Positions 1 to 8,829 of a DNA stretch of 64,000 nucleotides are shown one piece after another. Under the pieces are notes generated by a model. It was not told where the DNA came from. It ran no database searches and was given only the letters and a program-made list of their open reading frames with translations. The position numbers and the translations under genes are program-made. Location of the stretch: NCBI GenBank assembly GCA_965199665.1, contig OZ241208.1, positions 2,356,001 to 2,420,000 of the forward strand. The letters are read 5' to 3'. Origin of the DNA: JAVVHH01 sp965199665 (lineage in GTDB: Bacteria > Pseudomonadota > Alphaproteobacteria > Acetobacterales > Acetobacteraceae). Within the stretch, counting starts at the first letter, position 1. Each line of letters begins with the position of its first letter.

Positions 1-108
1 GTGAGCAATCTCACCGCCACGGAGGCCCAGCTCACCGGCAATACCATCTCCGGCGCCGGCCCGGTCAGGCCGTTGAAGGGCGACGGCAAGGTCATCGCCA
101 GCAAGTGA
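1..108 (+). CDS. C-terminal end of a right-handed beta-helix-type protein (partial)
   Basis: Frame 1 is open from the first base and ends at a TGA at 106-108, giving the last 35 residues of a protein that begins outside the window. The tail contains an LTGNTISG-type turn, which resembles the asparagine-rich rungs of parallel beta-helix proteins and of the protein encoded directly downstream. The stop overlaps the GTG of the next gene (GTGA), so the two are probably translationally coupled. The beta-helix assignment rests on a very short stretch plus context. Confidence 0.5.
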   Translation: MSNLTATEAQLTGNTISGAGPVRPLKGDGKVIASK

Positions 109-1115
109 GCCACCGAGGGCCGATCTCGGCCGCCCTGCTGCTCGGCGTTCTCCTGATGAGCAGCCCGGCCGGCGCGCGAACCCTGCTCGTGGGCCAAGGC
201 CGCGACTATCGCCTGCCGTCCGAAGCGCTCGCTGCCGCGGCCGAGGGCGACGTCGTCTCCGTTGCGCCCGGCGAGTATTTCGACTGCTCGATCATCCGCA
301 CCGATGGCGTCACCCTCCTGGGTGAGGGTGAGGGCGCGCCCGCCGCGATGACGGACAAGGTGTGCGAGGGCAAGGCCGTGCTGGTCCTGCGCGCCAACAA
401 CGTCACGGTCCGCAATATGACGCTGCAACGCGCCCGCGTGCCGGACGGCAACGGCGCCGGCATCCGCCTCGAGAATCAGGTCCTCACCGTGGATCGCGTC
501 CGCTTCAAGAACAACCAGGTCGGCATCCTGTCCGGCATGCAGGGCGGCATCGTCACCGTGACCGGAAGTCGGTTCGAGGGCGGCGGCGTCGGCGGTGTGC
601 CGCCCCGATACGCGCTGATGATCGGCCGCTCCGATCGCCTCCGCGTCGACGACTGCACCTTTGCCGACGTCAAGGGCGGCGGGATCATCACGGCCGCGGA
701 CCGCAGCGAGATCGCCGGCAACACGATCGATGTCGGCGCCGGCGATCCCGAGGAGCCGCCCGCCTTCGCCGTGCTCGCGACCGACGGCACGCTGGCGATG
801 CGCGACAACGCCATCGCGGTCGGCCCTCTGGCCCCTGCGCCCGGCGCGGCGATCGGCGCCTGGGACGACAGCACCGCCAGGCTGACCAATAACCGCCTCA
901 GCAACCGGAGCGGCCAGCCGGTCGCCCTGCTGCAGGACTGGTCGTGGCACGATCCGGTTCTGGCCGGTAACACGGTGGGCGCGGGCGACCAGCTGGTCAG
1001 CACGGGCGGCTTGTGGCGGCACCGCGCCTCGCGCGAGTTCTACACCCGCAAGGCGCAGGCCCGGGAGTTCGCCAGTTTCGCCAAACGGACGGCCAAGCAA
1101 TGGCTCGGCCGATGA
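105..1115 (+). CDS. Secreted right-handed beta-helix repeat protein
   Basis: A 336-residue protein starting at GTG 105, inside a GTGA overlap with the previous gene. Residues 1-24 form a signal peptide (hydrophobic LLLGVLLM core, AGA cleavage region), so it is exported. The rest has short imperfect repeats with recurring N-N/V-T-V-x-N patterns (for example NNVTVRNMTL and NNQVGI), typical of the parallel beta-helix fold of pectate-lyase-like and alginate-epimerase-like proteins. These usually bind or cleave acidic polysaccharides. No catalytic residues can be assigned, so the substrate is unknown. It overlaps the next gene (a GH42-like hydrolase) by 4 bp (ATGA), which points to a polysaccharide role. 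Confidence 0.75.
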   Translation: MSHRGPISAALLLGVLLMSSPAGARTLLVGQGRDYRLPSEALAAAAEGDVVSVAPGEYFDCSIIRTDGVTLLGEGEGAPAAMTDKVCEGKAVLVLRANNVTVRNMTLQRARVPDGNGAGIRLENQVLTVDRVRFKNNQVGILSGMQGGIVTVTGSRFEGGGVGGVPPRYALMIGRSDRLRVDDCTFADVKGGGIITAADRSEIAGNTIDVGAGDPEEPPAFAVLATDGTLAMRDNAIAVGPLAPAPGAAIGAWDDSTARLTNNRLSNRSGQPVALLQDWSWHDPVLAGNTVGAGDQLVSTGGLWRHRASREFYTRKAQAREFASFAKRTAKQWLGR

Positions 1116-2959
1116 AGCGCCTGCTGCTCGCCGCCCTGCTCGCCGGCCTCGCCGCTCCGGCCTGGGCCGGTGCCTTCGACACCTACCAGCTGCTGATGTG
1201 GCAGGAGCGCACGCCCGCCCAGATCGAGGGGCTCATGCGGCTGGGCTTCACCGGCACCAAGCTGCGCGCCACCGGCGGCACGGTCGACCCGGCGGAGCTG
1301 CAGGCGCACATCGCCTCCGGCCTGCCCTGGTATCTCGAGAACGTCGCCACCGATCTCTACGCGCCCTATCACCGCTACATACCCGGCAAGTCGGTCACGT
1401 GGCTGTTCGACGAGGCCAAGGCCCGGCGGCGGCAGAACCCGTTCGACACGGGCGTCTTCGAGCGCGAGCCGAGCCTCTCCGACGAAGCTTGGCAGCGACG
1501 GATCGCCGACCGGCTGGCCGCACTCGTGGCCGCCCAGCGCCAGTACAGCCCACTCTTCTACAACTTGGCCGACGAGGCCGGCATCGGCGATCTCGCCGCG
1601 GCTTGGGACGCCGACATTTCACCCGCGTCGCTCCATGCCATGCGCGCCTGGTTGCGGACGCAATATCCTAGCTTAGCCGCGCTGAATGCTGAGTGGGGCA
1701 CCGACTTCGCCGACTGGGACGCGGTCAAGCCCATGCTGACCGACGCCGCGTTGCACCGGACCGACGGCAACTACGCCGCCTGGGGCGACTTCAAGGCCTG
1801 GATGGACGTCGCCTTCGCGCGCGCCGTGCGCGCCGGCACCGACGCGCTGCACCGGGCAGACCCGGCCGCCCTGGCCGCGTTGGAGGGCGGGCAGCTGCCG
1901 GGATGGGGCGGCTACGATTACTCCCAGCTCGCCCTGTCCGTGGACGTGTTCGAGATTTACGACGAGGCCAACGCCGTCGCCCTGGCGCGGGCCGCCAACC
2001 CCGACCTGATCCTGCTACGCACCAGCTTCGTCGGCGGCGACGGCCCGGAAGCATGGCGCAACATGCTCGCCGGCGGCCGCGGCACCGTCGTGTGGGATTC
2101 CGGCGACGACGTCGTGACGACCGACGGCCGCCCGAAGCCGCGCGGGGTCGAACTCGGCCGGGTCGTGGCCGCCATCCGCGCCGTCGCGCCTGCGATCGCC
2201 GCCAGCACGCCGGATCGGGACGCGGTGGGCGTCTTGGTTTCCCAGGCGAGCTTCCGGCTGCGCTGGTTGCTGGATCGACGCGACGGGGCGCCGTGGTCCG
2301 ACCGCAGCGCCGGCCGCGAATACGAGGACAATGCGTGGCGCGCCAGCCGCCGCGAGATGCTGCAGCGCCTGGCCGCACTCGGGACGGAGCCGCGCCTGCT
2401 GTCGTCGGCCGCGCTGGAGGGCGGCGCGCTCGGCCGCGACGGGATCAAGGTGTTGCTGCTGCCGCACGCGCTGGCCTTGTCGGACGCGGAGGTCGTCGCG
2501 ATCCGCGCCTTCGCCGCCGCGGGCGGCAAGGTCCTGGCGGACACGGAGCCCGGCTTGTTCGACGGTCATTTGCGCCGCCGCGAGGCGCCGCCATTGGACG
2601 ACATCGCGCCCGTGTCGGAAGCAATCATGCGGCGCGGCGGTCCGCCGGACGCGTCGCTGTTGGACGGCATGGCCGAGCAGCTCGCCGCCTCCGGCGCCGG
2701 CCCGCGTGCCGCCTTCCGCACCGACGACGGCACGCGCGCGACGGGGATCGAGGCCCGCTGGTTCCGCCGCGGCTCGGCCCGCCTGCTGTCGTTGCAGGCC
2801 GCCTCACCCCATGCCGCCGCGAACCGTCTTACGGTGGAGCTGGGAGCCCCGGCCACCATCCGCGATCTGCGGACCGGCGCTTCGCTCGGCACCCGCGCGC
2901 GCTTCACGATCGAGCTCGACCCGGCCGACCCGACGCTTCTGGAACTCAGCGGCCCCTGA
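1112..2959 (+). CDS. GH42-like secreted glycoside hydrolase
   Basis: A 615-residue protein. The start is ATG 1112 in an ATGA overlap with the upstream gene; an in-frame ATG at 1100 is also possible. Residues 1-19 are a signal peptide ending AWA. The N-terminal two thirds resemble the TIM barrel of family GH42 beta-galactosidases, including the signature of a WL...YPSLAALNAEWGT segment just after a candidate acid/base Glu155 (LADEAG). Glu258 is a candidate nucleophile. The segment around residues 440-500 (LLLPHALALSD, GGKVLADTEPG) resembles the GH42 trimerisation domain. The protein would cleave a beta-linked sugar in the periplasm; its coupling to beta-helix proteins suggests an extracellular polysaccharide. 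Its 3' end overlaps the convergent gene by 14 bp. Confidence 0.65.
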   Translation: MKRLLLAALLAGLAAPAWAGAFDTYQLLMWQERTPAQIEGLMRLGFTGTKLRATGGTVDPAELQAHIASGLPWYLENVATDLYAPYHRYIPGKSVTWLFDEAKARRRQNPFDTGVFEREPSLSDEAWQRRIADRLAALVAAQRQYSPLFYNLADEAGIGDLAAAWDADISPASLHAMRAWLRTQYPSLAALNAEWGTDFADWDAVKPMLTDAALHRTDGNYAAWGDFKAWMDVAFARAVRAGTDALHRADPAALAALEGGQLPGWGGYDYSQLALSVDVFEIYDEANAVALARAANPDLILLRTSFVGGDGPEAWRNMLAGGRGTVVWDSGDDVVTTDGRPKPRGVELGRVVAAIRAVAPAIAASTPDRDAVGVLVSQASFRLRWLLDRRDGAPWSDRSAGREYEDNAWRASRREMLQRLAALGTEPRLLSSAALEGGALGRDGIKVLLLPHALALSDAEVVAIRAFAAAGGKVLADTEPGLFDGHLRRREAPPLDDIAPVSEAIMRRGGPPDASLLDGMAEQLAASGAGPRAAFRTDDGTRATGIEARWFRRGSARLLSLQAASPHAAANRLTVELGAPATIRDLRTGASLGTRARFTIELDPADPTLLELSGP

Positions 2960-3881
2960 ACGGGCGCAGCTGGGGGCGCACCTCCGCCACGCATTCCGCC
3001 CAACTGCCCCGCCGGCGGAACCGGACCGTCACCGCCGAGCCGGCCAGACGCCCGGCCATCGCCGCGGGCAGATCGGTCGGGGCCGACAATCGATGCTCGC
3101 CGATCGCTTCGAGGATGTCGGTCGGCCGTAATCCGGCGGCTTCCGCCGGGCTGCCGGCGGCGACGCTCAACACCAGCAACCCGCCCGCTTTCTCCGCCGG
3201 ACGCGAGCCGGCGCCGCGCTTGTTCACCGGCACCGTCTTCACACCCAGCCAGCCCTGCACGCGACCGGCCGGCGCCGCGATCGCCAGCGGACGCGGCGAT
3301 GCCATCCGCTCCGACAGCCAATCGCGGACCAGCCGCGCCACGCCCTCGAGTTTGGGCAAAACGGCGGTGCCGAAACTGACCGGCCGCGTCGAGAACACCG
3401 CCACGGTGCCCACCGTGTAGCCGCCGCCATCGATCAGCGGCACACCGGCATAGCTGCGCAACCCCGGCTCGCCCCGGACCAAGTCGTGGTCGCAGAATCG
3501 GGGATCGACGGCGCCATCCGGCACGACCAGCGGGGCGTTGTCGCGCACCACCTCGTTGCAGAAGCTCGAGTCGCGTGATGTCTCGCGGCAGGAAAAGCCG
3601 AACGCGCCGCCGAACCAGAGCCGCGATCGATCCACGAGGCAGATTGCCGCCTGCGTGGCGCCGAGACTCTCGGCCGTTGCGCTGGAAACGCGGGAAAGGT
3701 CGGCAATGTCGGCCGCCGTCAACCGGCGATGTTGTTCCACGGCGGCCAGTCGCGCTTGTTCGACCAGCGCGGCAAGCGGAGGTGGCGAGACCACGGTCAT
3801 GGAAACGGCCAAAACGGCAATCACGAGCCTTGCGAAACAACTTACAATTGCATGTCTCTCACGACACTTTGACATTCGCAA
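2946..3881 (-). CDS. GAF-PDZ protein with N-terminal membrane or signal segment
   Basis: A 311-residue protein. Residues about 12-30 form a hydrophobic segment after a basic start, so it is either membrane-anchored or exported. Residues about 40-190 are a GAF domain, with the familiar FCNEVVRDNAPLVVPD segment, LRSYAGVPL and an aromatic ligand-pocket pattern. Residues about 205-305 are a PDZ domain (GWLGVKTVPV start, then VAAGSPAEAAGLRPTDIL, the standard peptide-binding core). There is no kinase, cyclase, protease or DNA-binding domain. The combination suggests a ligand-sensing adaptor that docks C-terminal peptides of a partner; partner and ligand are unknown. It is monocistronic and divergent from the DsbA-like gene. 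Confidence 0.75.
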   Translation of the reverse strand: MRMSKCRERHAIVSCFARLVIAVLAVSMTVVSPPPLAALVEQARLAAVEQHRRLTAADIADLSRVSSATAESLGATQAAICLVDRSRLWFGGAFGFSCRETSRDSSFCNEVVRDNAPLVVPDGAVDPRFCDHDLVRGEPGLRSYAGVPLIDGGGYTVGTVAVFSTRPVSFGTAVLPKLEGVARLVRDWLSERMASPRPLAIAAPAGRVQGWLGVKTVPVNKRGAGSRPAEKAGGLLVLSVAAGSPAEAAGLRPTDILEAIGEHRLSAPTDLPAAMAGRLAGSAVTVRFRRRGSWAECVAEVRPQLRPFRGR

Positions 3882-3897
3882 GCACGGACAATGATCG
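3869..3897 (+). promoter_or_regulatory. Candidate promoter for the DsbA/FrnE-type gene
   Basis: A perfect -35 hexamer TTGACA lies at 3869-3874. The spaced -10 (around 3890-3897, AATGATCG) is weak. It sits just upstream of both plausible starts of the following gene and overlaps the start region of the divergent GAF-PDZ gene. Confidence 0.3.
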
Positions 3898-3960
3898 TTT
3901 CACGTCCGATCGCGCGAAATGTGGATGACGTGTTCTCGCCCGTCCCGTAATCTTGCCGCC

Positions 3961-4638
3961 GTGAACAGTCTTGCTCCTGCCAAGGCGCGCCTTCCGATCG
4001 AGGTCGTCCACGACCTCGTGTGCCCCTGGTGCTACCTCGGCGTTCGCCGGCTGTTCCGCACCATGCGCCGCCGGCCGGACCTGCTGTTCGACCTGACCTG
4101 GCGGCCGTTCCTGCTTAATCCGGACATGCCGCGGGTCGGCATGTCACGTTCCGATTACGTCGTGCGGAAGTTCGGCGGTGAGGATCGTGCCCGCCGCCTG
4201 TATGCGTCCATTACCGAGATCGGCAGCGCGGAAGGCGTGTCGTTCCGCTTCGACCGGATCCGCCGCACGCCGAGCAGCGTCGATGCACATCGCCTGATCC
4301 GCTGGGCCGCAGGGCTGGGCCGCGCGACGGAGGTGGCGGAAGCGCTGTTCGCGGCGCATTTCACCGACGGCTACGATATCGGCGATCACGCCGTGCTGCG
4401 CGCCATCGCCGGCTCGTGCGGACTGGATGCGGTCGCCGCAGGCACCTTTCTGCGCGGCGACGACGACGTGGACGCCATCCATGCCGACAATCTCCGTGCG
4501 CACCGGCTCGGCATCAACGGCGTCCCCTGCTTCGTTGTCGCCGGACGGCACGCCATCGCTGGGGCGCAGGAACCCGACGTCATCGAGCGCCTGCTCGACG
4601 TCGCCGCCGTCGAGACCACGGAAGACCCGCGCGACTGA
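3961..4638 (+). CDS. DsbA-family (FrnE-type) thiol oxidoreductase
   Basis: A 225-residue cytoplasmic protein of the DsbA/2-hydroxychromene-2-carboxylate isomerase superfamily. The CPWC redox motif is at residues 21-24, followed by the long alpha-helical insert and the C-terminal NGVPCFVVAGRHAIAGAQ segment with the cis-proline (GVP), both characteristic of FrnE/YwbO proteins. These act in thiol-disulfide exchange, often under oxidative stress; no signal peptide is visible. The start is uncertain: GTG 3961 gives the family-like N-terminus, while ATG 3919 would add 14 residues. Neither has a good ribosome binding site. No operon partner is evident. Confidence 0.85.
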   Translation: MNSLAPAKARLPIEVVHDLVCPWCYLGVRRLFRTMRRRPDLLFDLTWRPFLLNPDMPRVGMSRSDYVVRKFGGEDRARRLYASITEIGSAEGVSFRFDRIRRTPSSVDAHRLIRWAAGLGRATEVAEALFAAHFTDGYDIGDHAVLRAIAGSCGLDAVAAGTFLRGDDDVDAIHADNLRAHRLGINGVPCFVVAGRHAIAGAQEPDVIERLLDVAAVETTEDPRD

Positions 4639-4671
4639 CGGGACTCCCCCGCCGCCACTAAAGGAACCACC

Positions 4672-6258
4672 ATGCGACGCGTCGCCCTCCTATCAGCCCT
4701 GTTGGCGCCTTTCCTGCCGGGGGTCGCCTTCGGCCAAGCAACGCCGGAGCGCGCCGCCGCGCTCCAAGCTGAGATCACCGATTGGTTCCGCTCCATCCTC
4801 GCGGTCCCCACGGATGGCGGCTCCGGCAGTGTGACAGTGACGCCGGCTGGCGACCATTACGAGCTGAGATGGCGCCCGGTCGCGGACACGGACGGACCGG
4901 TGCTCACCGGCAAGCTGACCGATGCGGGCGCCGGGCGCTGGGCGATCGACGACCTGACCATGCCATCCCCCAGCGTGTTCCGGTTCCGCCTGCCGGCCTC
5001 CTCGGCCACCAGCAGCACCAAGCCGGGCGCCGCCAAGCCTGGTCCCGCCAGACCCAATGCCGCCCGGCCCGGCACTGCCAAGCCCGGCGGGTCCAAATCC
5101 GACACACCGGGCGCTAGCGCCGCCAATCCGGCCAGCGCCGGCACCGACGTCACCAGCACGGTCACCGTCGCCACGCAGCAGCAGCACGCGCTGATCGATC
5201 CGAGCTTCGCCTCGCCCTGGACCATGTCGTCCGTCATCGGCGACATGGACCTGACCACGCTATTCCCCGGCACCACCCAACTGACCCACGTCGACAGCGT
5301 CAAATCGGATGGGACGGTCAGGCCCGCATCCGACAACCGGCTCGACATCAGCAGCACGGCCGAACTGGGCGGCTACTCCGCCAAGATATCGGCAGAAAAC
5401 GGACGCCCCTTCGCCTTCGCCATCAACAAGGGCACCCTCGCGACGACCATGACCGGTGTATCGCGCGAACGCGGCGCCGACCTGTTGCGGTTGCTTGCCA
5501 AGGTAAACCGGGCCGCCCGCGAAGCCGCTGCCACCGGGCAGACGAAGATGGCGCCGATGCCGCGGGAAGACTTGTTGACGCTCGTTTCCGCCTTCGCCGG
5601 CCTGATGAAGAGCGGCTCGATGCAGCAGCAATTCGACGACATCTCAGTCACGACGAGCGGGCTCACCGGGTCGCTCAAGCGCTTGGCGATCGGGCTTTCG
5701 TCCGAGGCCGATGGTGAGAAGCTGCGGGCGCGGATCCCGATGGCGGCCGAGGGGCTAACCCTGCCGGACCTCGATCTGGGCGCCATGGGCAAGCTCATCC
5801 CGACCCGGCTGGTGCTGACGCCCAACGTCTCTGGCGTGCCGTCGGCGCCGTTGATGGCGATGGTGCAGAAGTCCATCGAGAACCAGGGTCCGACCGATGC
5901 GGATATCGAAGCCCTGTTCGCATCCGGGCCGCTCAATGCCGGCATCGACGATTTCGCGCTCGACGTCGCCGGCAGCAGCTTTGCGGGGCATGTCGGCATG
6001 CTGATCTCCTCACCGGCCGTGTTCAGCGGCACCGGCCAGATCACGGCCGACAACATCGACCGGCTGCAGCAGACGATCGCCGCGAACCCGGAGAACGCGA
6101 ATTTCGTGCCGGTGATCATCTTCCTCAAAGGCATCGGCCGCGCCGAGCAGGGCCGCCTGGTGTGGGACATCGCCTATCGCGACGGGCAGCTCCTGGTGAA
6201 TGGGCAGGACATGGCGGCGCTGACCGGCCCGCCTGCCGCGCCCGCGCGGCGTCGCTAA
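4672..6258 (+). CDS. Periplasmic protein of unknown function with Lys/Pro/Ala-rich linker
   Basis: A 528-residue protein starting at ATG 4672, preceded by a good ribosome binding site (AGGA at 4662-4665). Residues 1-21 are a signal peptide ending AFGQ. Residues about 100-165 form a low-complexity linker with repeated AKPG/ARPG units, then comes a long mixed alpha/beta region. The latter half alternates amphipathic strands and helices and contains an IDDFALDVAGSSF-type segment, vaguely like proteins that bind or transport lipids in the periplasm, but I do not recognise a family with confidence. The gene follows the FrnE-type gene by 33 bp. Confidence 0.6.
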   Translation: MRRVALLSALLAPFLPGVAFGQATPERAAALQAEITDWFRSILAVPTDGGSGSVTVTPAGDHYELRWRPVADTDGPVLTGKLTDAGAGRWAIDDLTMPSPSVFRFRLPASSATSSTKPGAAKPGPARPNAARPGTAKPGGSKSDTPGASAANPASAGTDVTSTVTVATQQQHALIDPSFASPWTMSSVIGDMDLTTLFPGTTQLTHVDSVKSDGTVRPASDNRLDISSTAELGGYSAKISAENGRPFAFAINKGTLATTMTGVSRERGADLLRLLAKVNRAAREAAATGQTKMAPMPREDLLTLVSAFAGLMKSGSMQQQFDDISVTTSGLTGSLKRLAIGLSSEADGEKLRARIPMAAEGLTLPDLDLGAMGKLIPTRLVLTPNVSGVPSAPLMAMVQKSIENQGPTDADIEALFASGPLNAGIDDFALDVAGSSFAGHVGMLISSPAVFSGTGQITADNIDRLQQTIAANPENANFVPVIIFLKGIGRAEQGRLVWDIAYRDGQLLVNGQDMAALTGPPAAPARRR

Positions 6259-6422
6259 GCACGGGGCTGAGCACGGGGGGCTGCACGCCCCCATCCGTCG
6301 CCCGGTGTCATCCATCTGCCGCAACCCGGCCGCCATCGCCGCACCCGCGCTCGCTCACGCTTTCGGCACTGCAGCGGACGTGCTAGCGGAACGGGGCTGC
6401 ATAGCGCGAATAGGTCACGAGG

Positions 6423-7769
6423 GTGCCGTTGTTTGGATGGGGACGCGGACGATCGATGGCGGCGGCGCTGTGCGGAGCCGGGCTAACCGTCGCCGCCGCT
6501 CCGGCCCACGCCCAGCTCTTCGACCAATTCGTCCCTGAAGAGATCTATGGCCGCGGTGTCGAACCGGCCGTCACGGTTGCCTCGCGCCAGCGGACTGAAT
6601 ACGACACCGGCGGCGTCCGAATCGGCAATGTCACCGTCCGCCCATTGCTGACGGAGTCCGTCGGCTATGAAACGAACGTGTTAGCCACGGGCAACAACCG
6701 CACGCGCGGCGCCACTCTGATCGAGACAAACGCCTCGCTCGACGCCCGAGCCGACACGTCCCGCGGCAGCGTCGTCGCCGGGCTCACCTTGGACGACAAC
6801 CGCTACCCGGACCTCAACGCACAGACCTTCACCAACTGGAACGTGCGTCTGGGCGGCGCCTACAGTCTCGGCCGCGACTCCGTGTCCCTCTACGTCTCGC
6901 ACGAGAACCAGAACCAGACCCCGCGCGACCTCGGCGTGCCGCAGCTCACCGCGCCCCTGGCGGTCTCCATCGACCGGGCCCAGCTCGGGTATCAAGCCTT
7001 GCTGAACCGCCTGACGCTCACGCCGTCGCTGCAAGTTGGGCGGTTCCGCTACAATAGCGGCTTCGTCAGCGGTTCGATCTACGACCAAAGCTTCCGCAAC
7101 CGCATCGTCGTCACCCCCGCCGTCACCGCGGCCTACGAGCTCGCGTCGCGGCGCAGCGTCGTTCTCGTGGTCCGCGACACGGCGGCCAGCTACTCGCGTT
7201 CCACGGTGCTCAACCCAAGGCGCGACTACAACGACGTCGAACTCCTCGGCGGCTTCGACTACGACGTGAACGGCATCGTCCGCGTCCGCCTGCTCGCCGG
7301 GTACGAGCAGCGCACCTTCTCGTCGTCGACCTATGCGACCATCTCGGCGCCGGTTGCCGAGTTGACGTTGATCTACAACCCGACCGGCCTCACCACCGTC
7401 ACGGGCGTGCTGGCGCGCCGAATCCAGGACTCCGCCAACGAGGCCACCGCCGCCGCTACCAGCCTTTCGGCAACCCTGCGCGTGGACCACGAATTGCGCC
7501 GCAACGTCGTCCTCGGCGCGACCGCCGCCGTGACGCAGAACGATTACGGCACGACGGGCGACAGCCAGTTGCAGCTCGAGGGCATCCTGACCGCCAGTTA
7601 CCTGTTCAACCGCCACGTCGCGGCCAGCGCGACCTACGACGTCCTGACCCGCACCAATGGCGGCAATACCACGAACAGCAATTTCAACTCGCTGACGTTC
7701 AACGGCTTCACGACCGGCTCGAACTTCATCGATCATAAATTCCTGCTGCAGCTCAGGCTCGCCCTCTGA
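6423..7769 (+). CDS. Outer-membrane beta-barrel protein (BBP2-type, exopolysaccharide-associated)
   Basis: A 448-residue protein. Starting at GTG 6423 gives a signal peptide with a basic n-region and cleavage after AHA; ATG 6456 is the alternative. After about residue 75 the sequence is a run of alternating polar/hydrophobic amphipathic strands rich in Asn, Thr and Tyr (VTPAVTAAYELASRRSVVLV, VRLLAGYEQRTFSS), ending in FLLQLRLAL, which resembles a C-terminal barrel-insertion signal. This pattern matches the putative beta-barrel porin 2 family often encoded with capsule or exopolysaccharide genes. It fits the polysaccharide-related genes at the start of the window. Confidence 0.7.
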   Translation: MPLFGWGRGRSMAAALCGAGLTVAAAPAHAQLFDQFVPEEIYGRGVEPAVTVASRQRTEYDTGGVRIGNVTVRPLLTESVGYETNVLATGNNRTRGATLIETNASLDARADTSRGSVVAGLTLDDNRYPDLNAQTFTNWNVRLGGAYSLGRDSVSLYVSHENQNQTPRDLGVPQLTAPLAVSIDRAQLGYQALLNRLTLTPSLQVGRFRYNSGFVSGSIYDQSFRNRIVVTPAVTAAYELASRRSVVLVVRDTAASYSRSTVLNPRRDYNDVELLGGFDYDVNGIVRVRLLAGYEQRTFSSSTYATISAPVAELTLIYNPTGLTTVTGVLARRIQDSANEATAAATSLSATLRVDHELRRNVVLGATAAVTQNDYGTTGDSQLQLEGILTASYLFNRHVAASATYDVLTRTNGGNTTNSNFNSLTFNGFTTGSNFIDHKFLLQLRLAL

Positions 7770-7892
7770 CTTACGCCCGAATTGACGGCCCGTAACGACC
7801 AATTCACTTCGTGAAAAGCGCATTATGGCCATTTGATGACACAACCAGCGCGAGCAAGGATTGCGACGTAGCTGGATCGAATGGGAGGGGCA

Positions 7893-8081
7893 ATGTCCTA
7901 CATCAGTGGCCGCGATATGGCCGGCCGGCTCGACGTCGAGCGTGCGCGGCCGTTCTCGTGGCCGTCGGCGACCCCGGCCGCGGAAGCCGACCAGCGCTCC
8001 ATGGCGCGCGGCCTTGCCTGGGCCTTGGCGATCGCCGTCACGTTCTGGGGCTTGCTCGCATTCCTGGTTTGGGGCCTCTAA
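7893..8081 (+). CDS. Small single-span membrane protein
   Basis: A 62-residue protein with start ATG 7893 chosen because a strong ribosome binding site (GGGAGGGG, 7883-7890) lies directly upstream; the in-frame ATG at 7881 lies inside the region before that site. The first 40 residues are polar. Residues about 43-62 are one transmembrane helix (LAWALAIAVTFWGLLAFLVW) ending at the C-terminus, so the protein is probably tail-anchored with the N-terminus in the cytoplasm. No family is recognised. The exceptional ribosome binding site supports it being real. Confidence 0.55.
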   Translation: MSYISGRDMAGRLDVERARPFSWPSATPAAEADQRSMARGLAWALAIAVTFWGLLAFLVWGL

Positions 8082-8150
8082 CCTCCGTCAGCTCGGCACG
8101 TCGTCGGCCCCCGGCCAGGAAATCCGGATGCTGCGCGCGGGCGGACCAGC

Positions 8151-8766
8151 CTACACCACCGGCAGCTTGCCCGACTTGATCAGCCACTCCAGCCGGAAAA
8201 CGCGGGCGTCGCGCCGCCGCCGACCGCTGCTGTAGGTCGCGGCCGCCTCCGCCATCCGCGCCGCGGCCGCGTCGAACTCCGAGAATGTCTGGGCCACCGA
8301 GGGCCGCGACGCGCCCGGTCGTGCCAGCGCCGACCCGGCAGCCGGTCCCACCCGTAATGCACGGACCGATCGACCATCGGCGCCGGTGCGGCGCCTGCCC
8401 AGCCGAACGTCGTGCGGCCGAACCAGAGGATCTCGCCCGAGCTTAGTTGACGGCCTCGTATTGAGAGTCGCACACAGTCTCGATCATGCGGGCGCGAGCG
8501 CGAGCCACCGGGTCACGCTCCAGCAGCGGCGGCGCGGGCCACCGCTCCTCGATGGCTTCCATGATCACGGTAGCCTCGAAGATCGCCGGCTCGCCACCGA
8601 CGAGCACCGGCAGCGCCGCGCGCGGATTGGCGGCCACGAACGGGTCGTCTCTCCGCCCGTCGCCGAAGCTTGCCGACAGCTCGCTATCGGACGCGACCGC
8701 TTTCTTGCGGAGCGCGATCTTCACCTTCTGCGCGTATGACGATAACGGATGCTCATCGAGCAGCAT
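8151..8766 (-). pseudogene. Glutathione S-transferase, frameshifted
   Basis: Starting from ATG at 8766, the first 107 residues are an intact thioredoxin-fold GST N-terminal domain (SSYAQKVKIALRK, NPRAALPVLV, ATVIMEAIEERW). The frame then stops with TAA at about 8443 directly after YEAVN. Matching C-terminal-domain sequence continues in a second frame (SGEILWFGRTTFG at about 8435-8400) and then a third (PSVAQTFSEFDAAAARMAEA to RLEWLIKSGKLPVV, ending at TAG 8151). At least two indels therefore separate the pieces of what was one gene of about 205 codons. It is either a decayed gene or a sequence error; the remaining first domain alone would lack the helical substrate-binding domain. Confidence 0.75.
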
Positions 8767-8829
8767 GGACGGGCTCCTCCGCTCAGACCCACCGGGCGAT
8801 CACGCCTCAACTCGCCAGGAGGGCACCGC

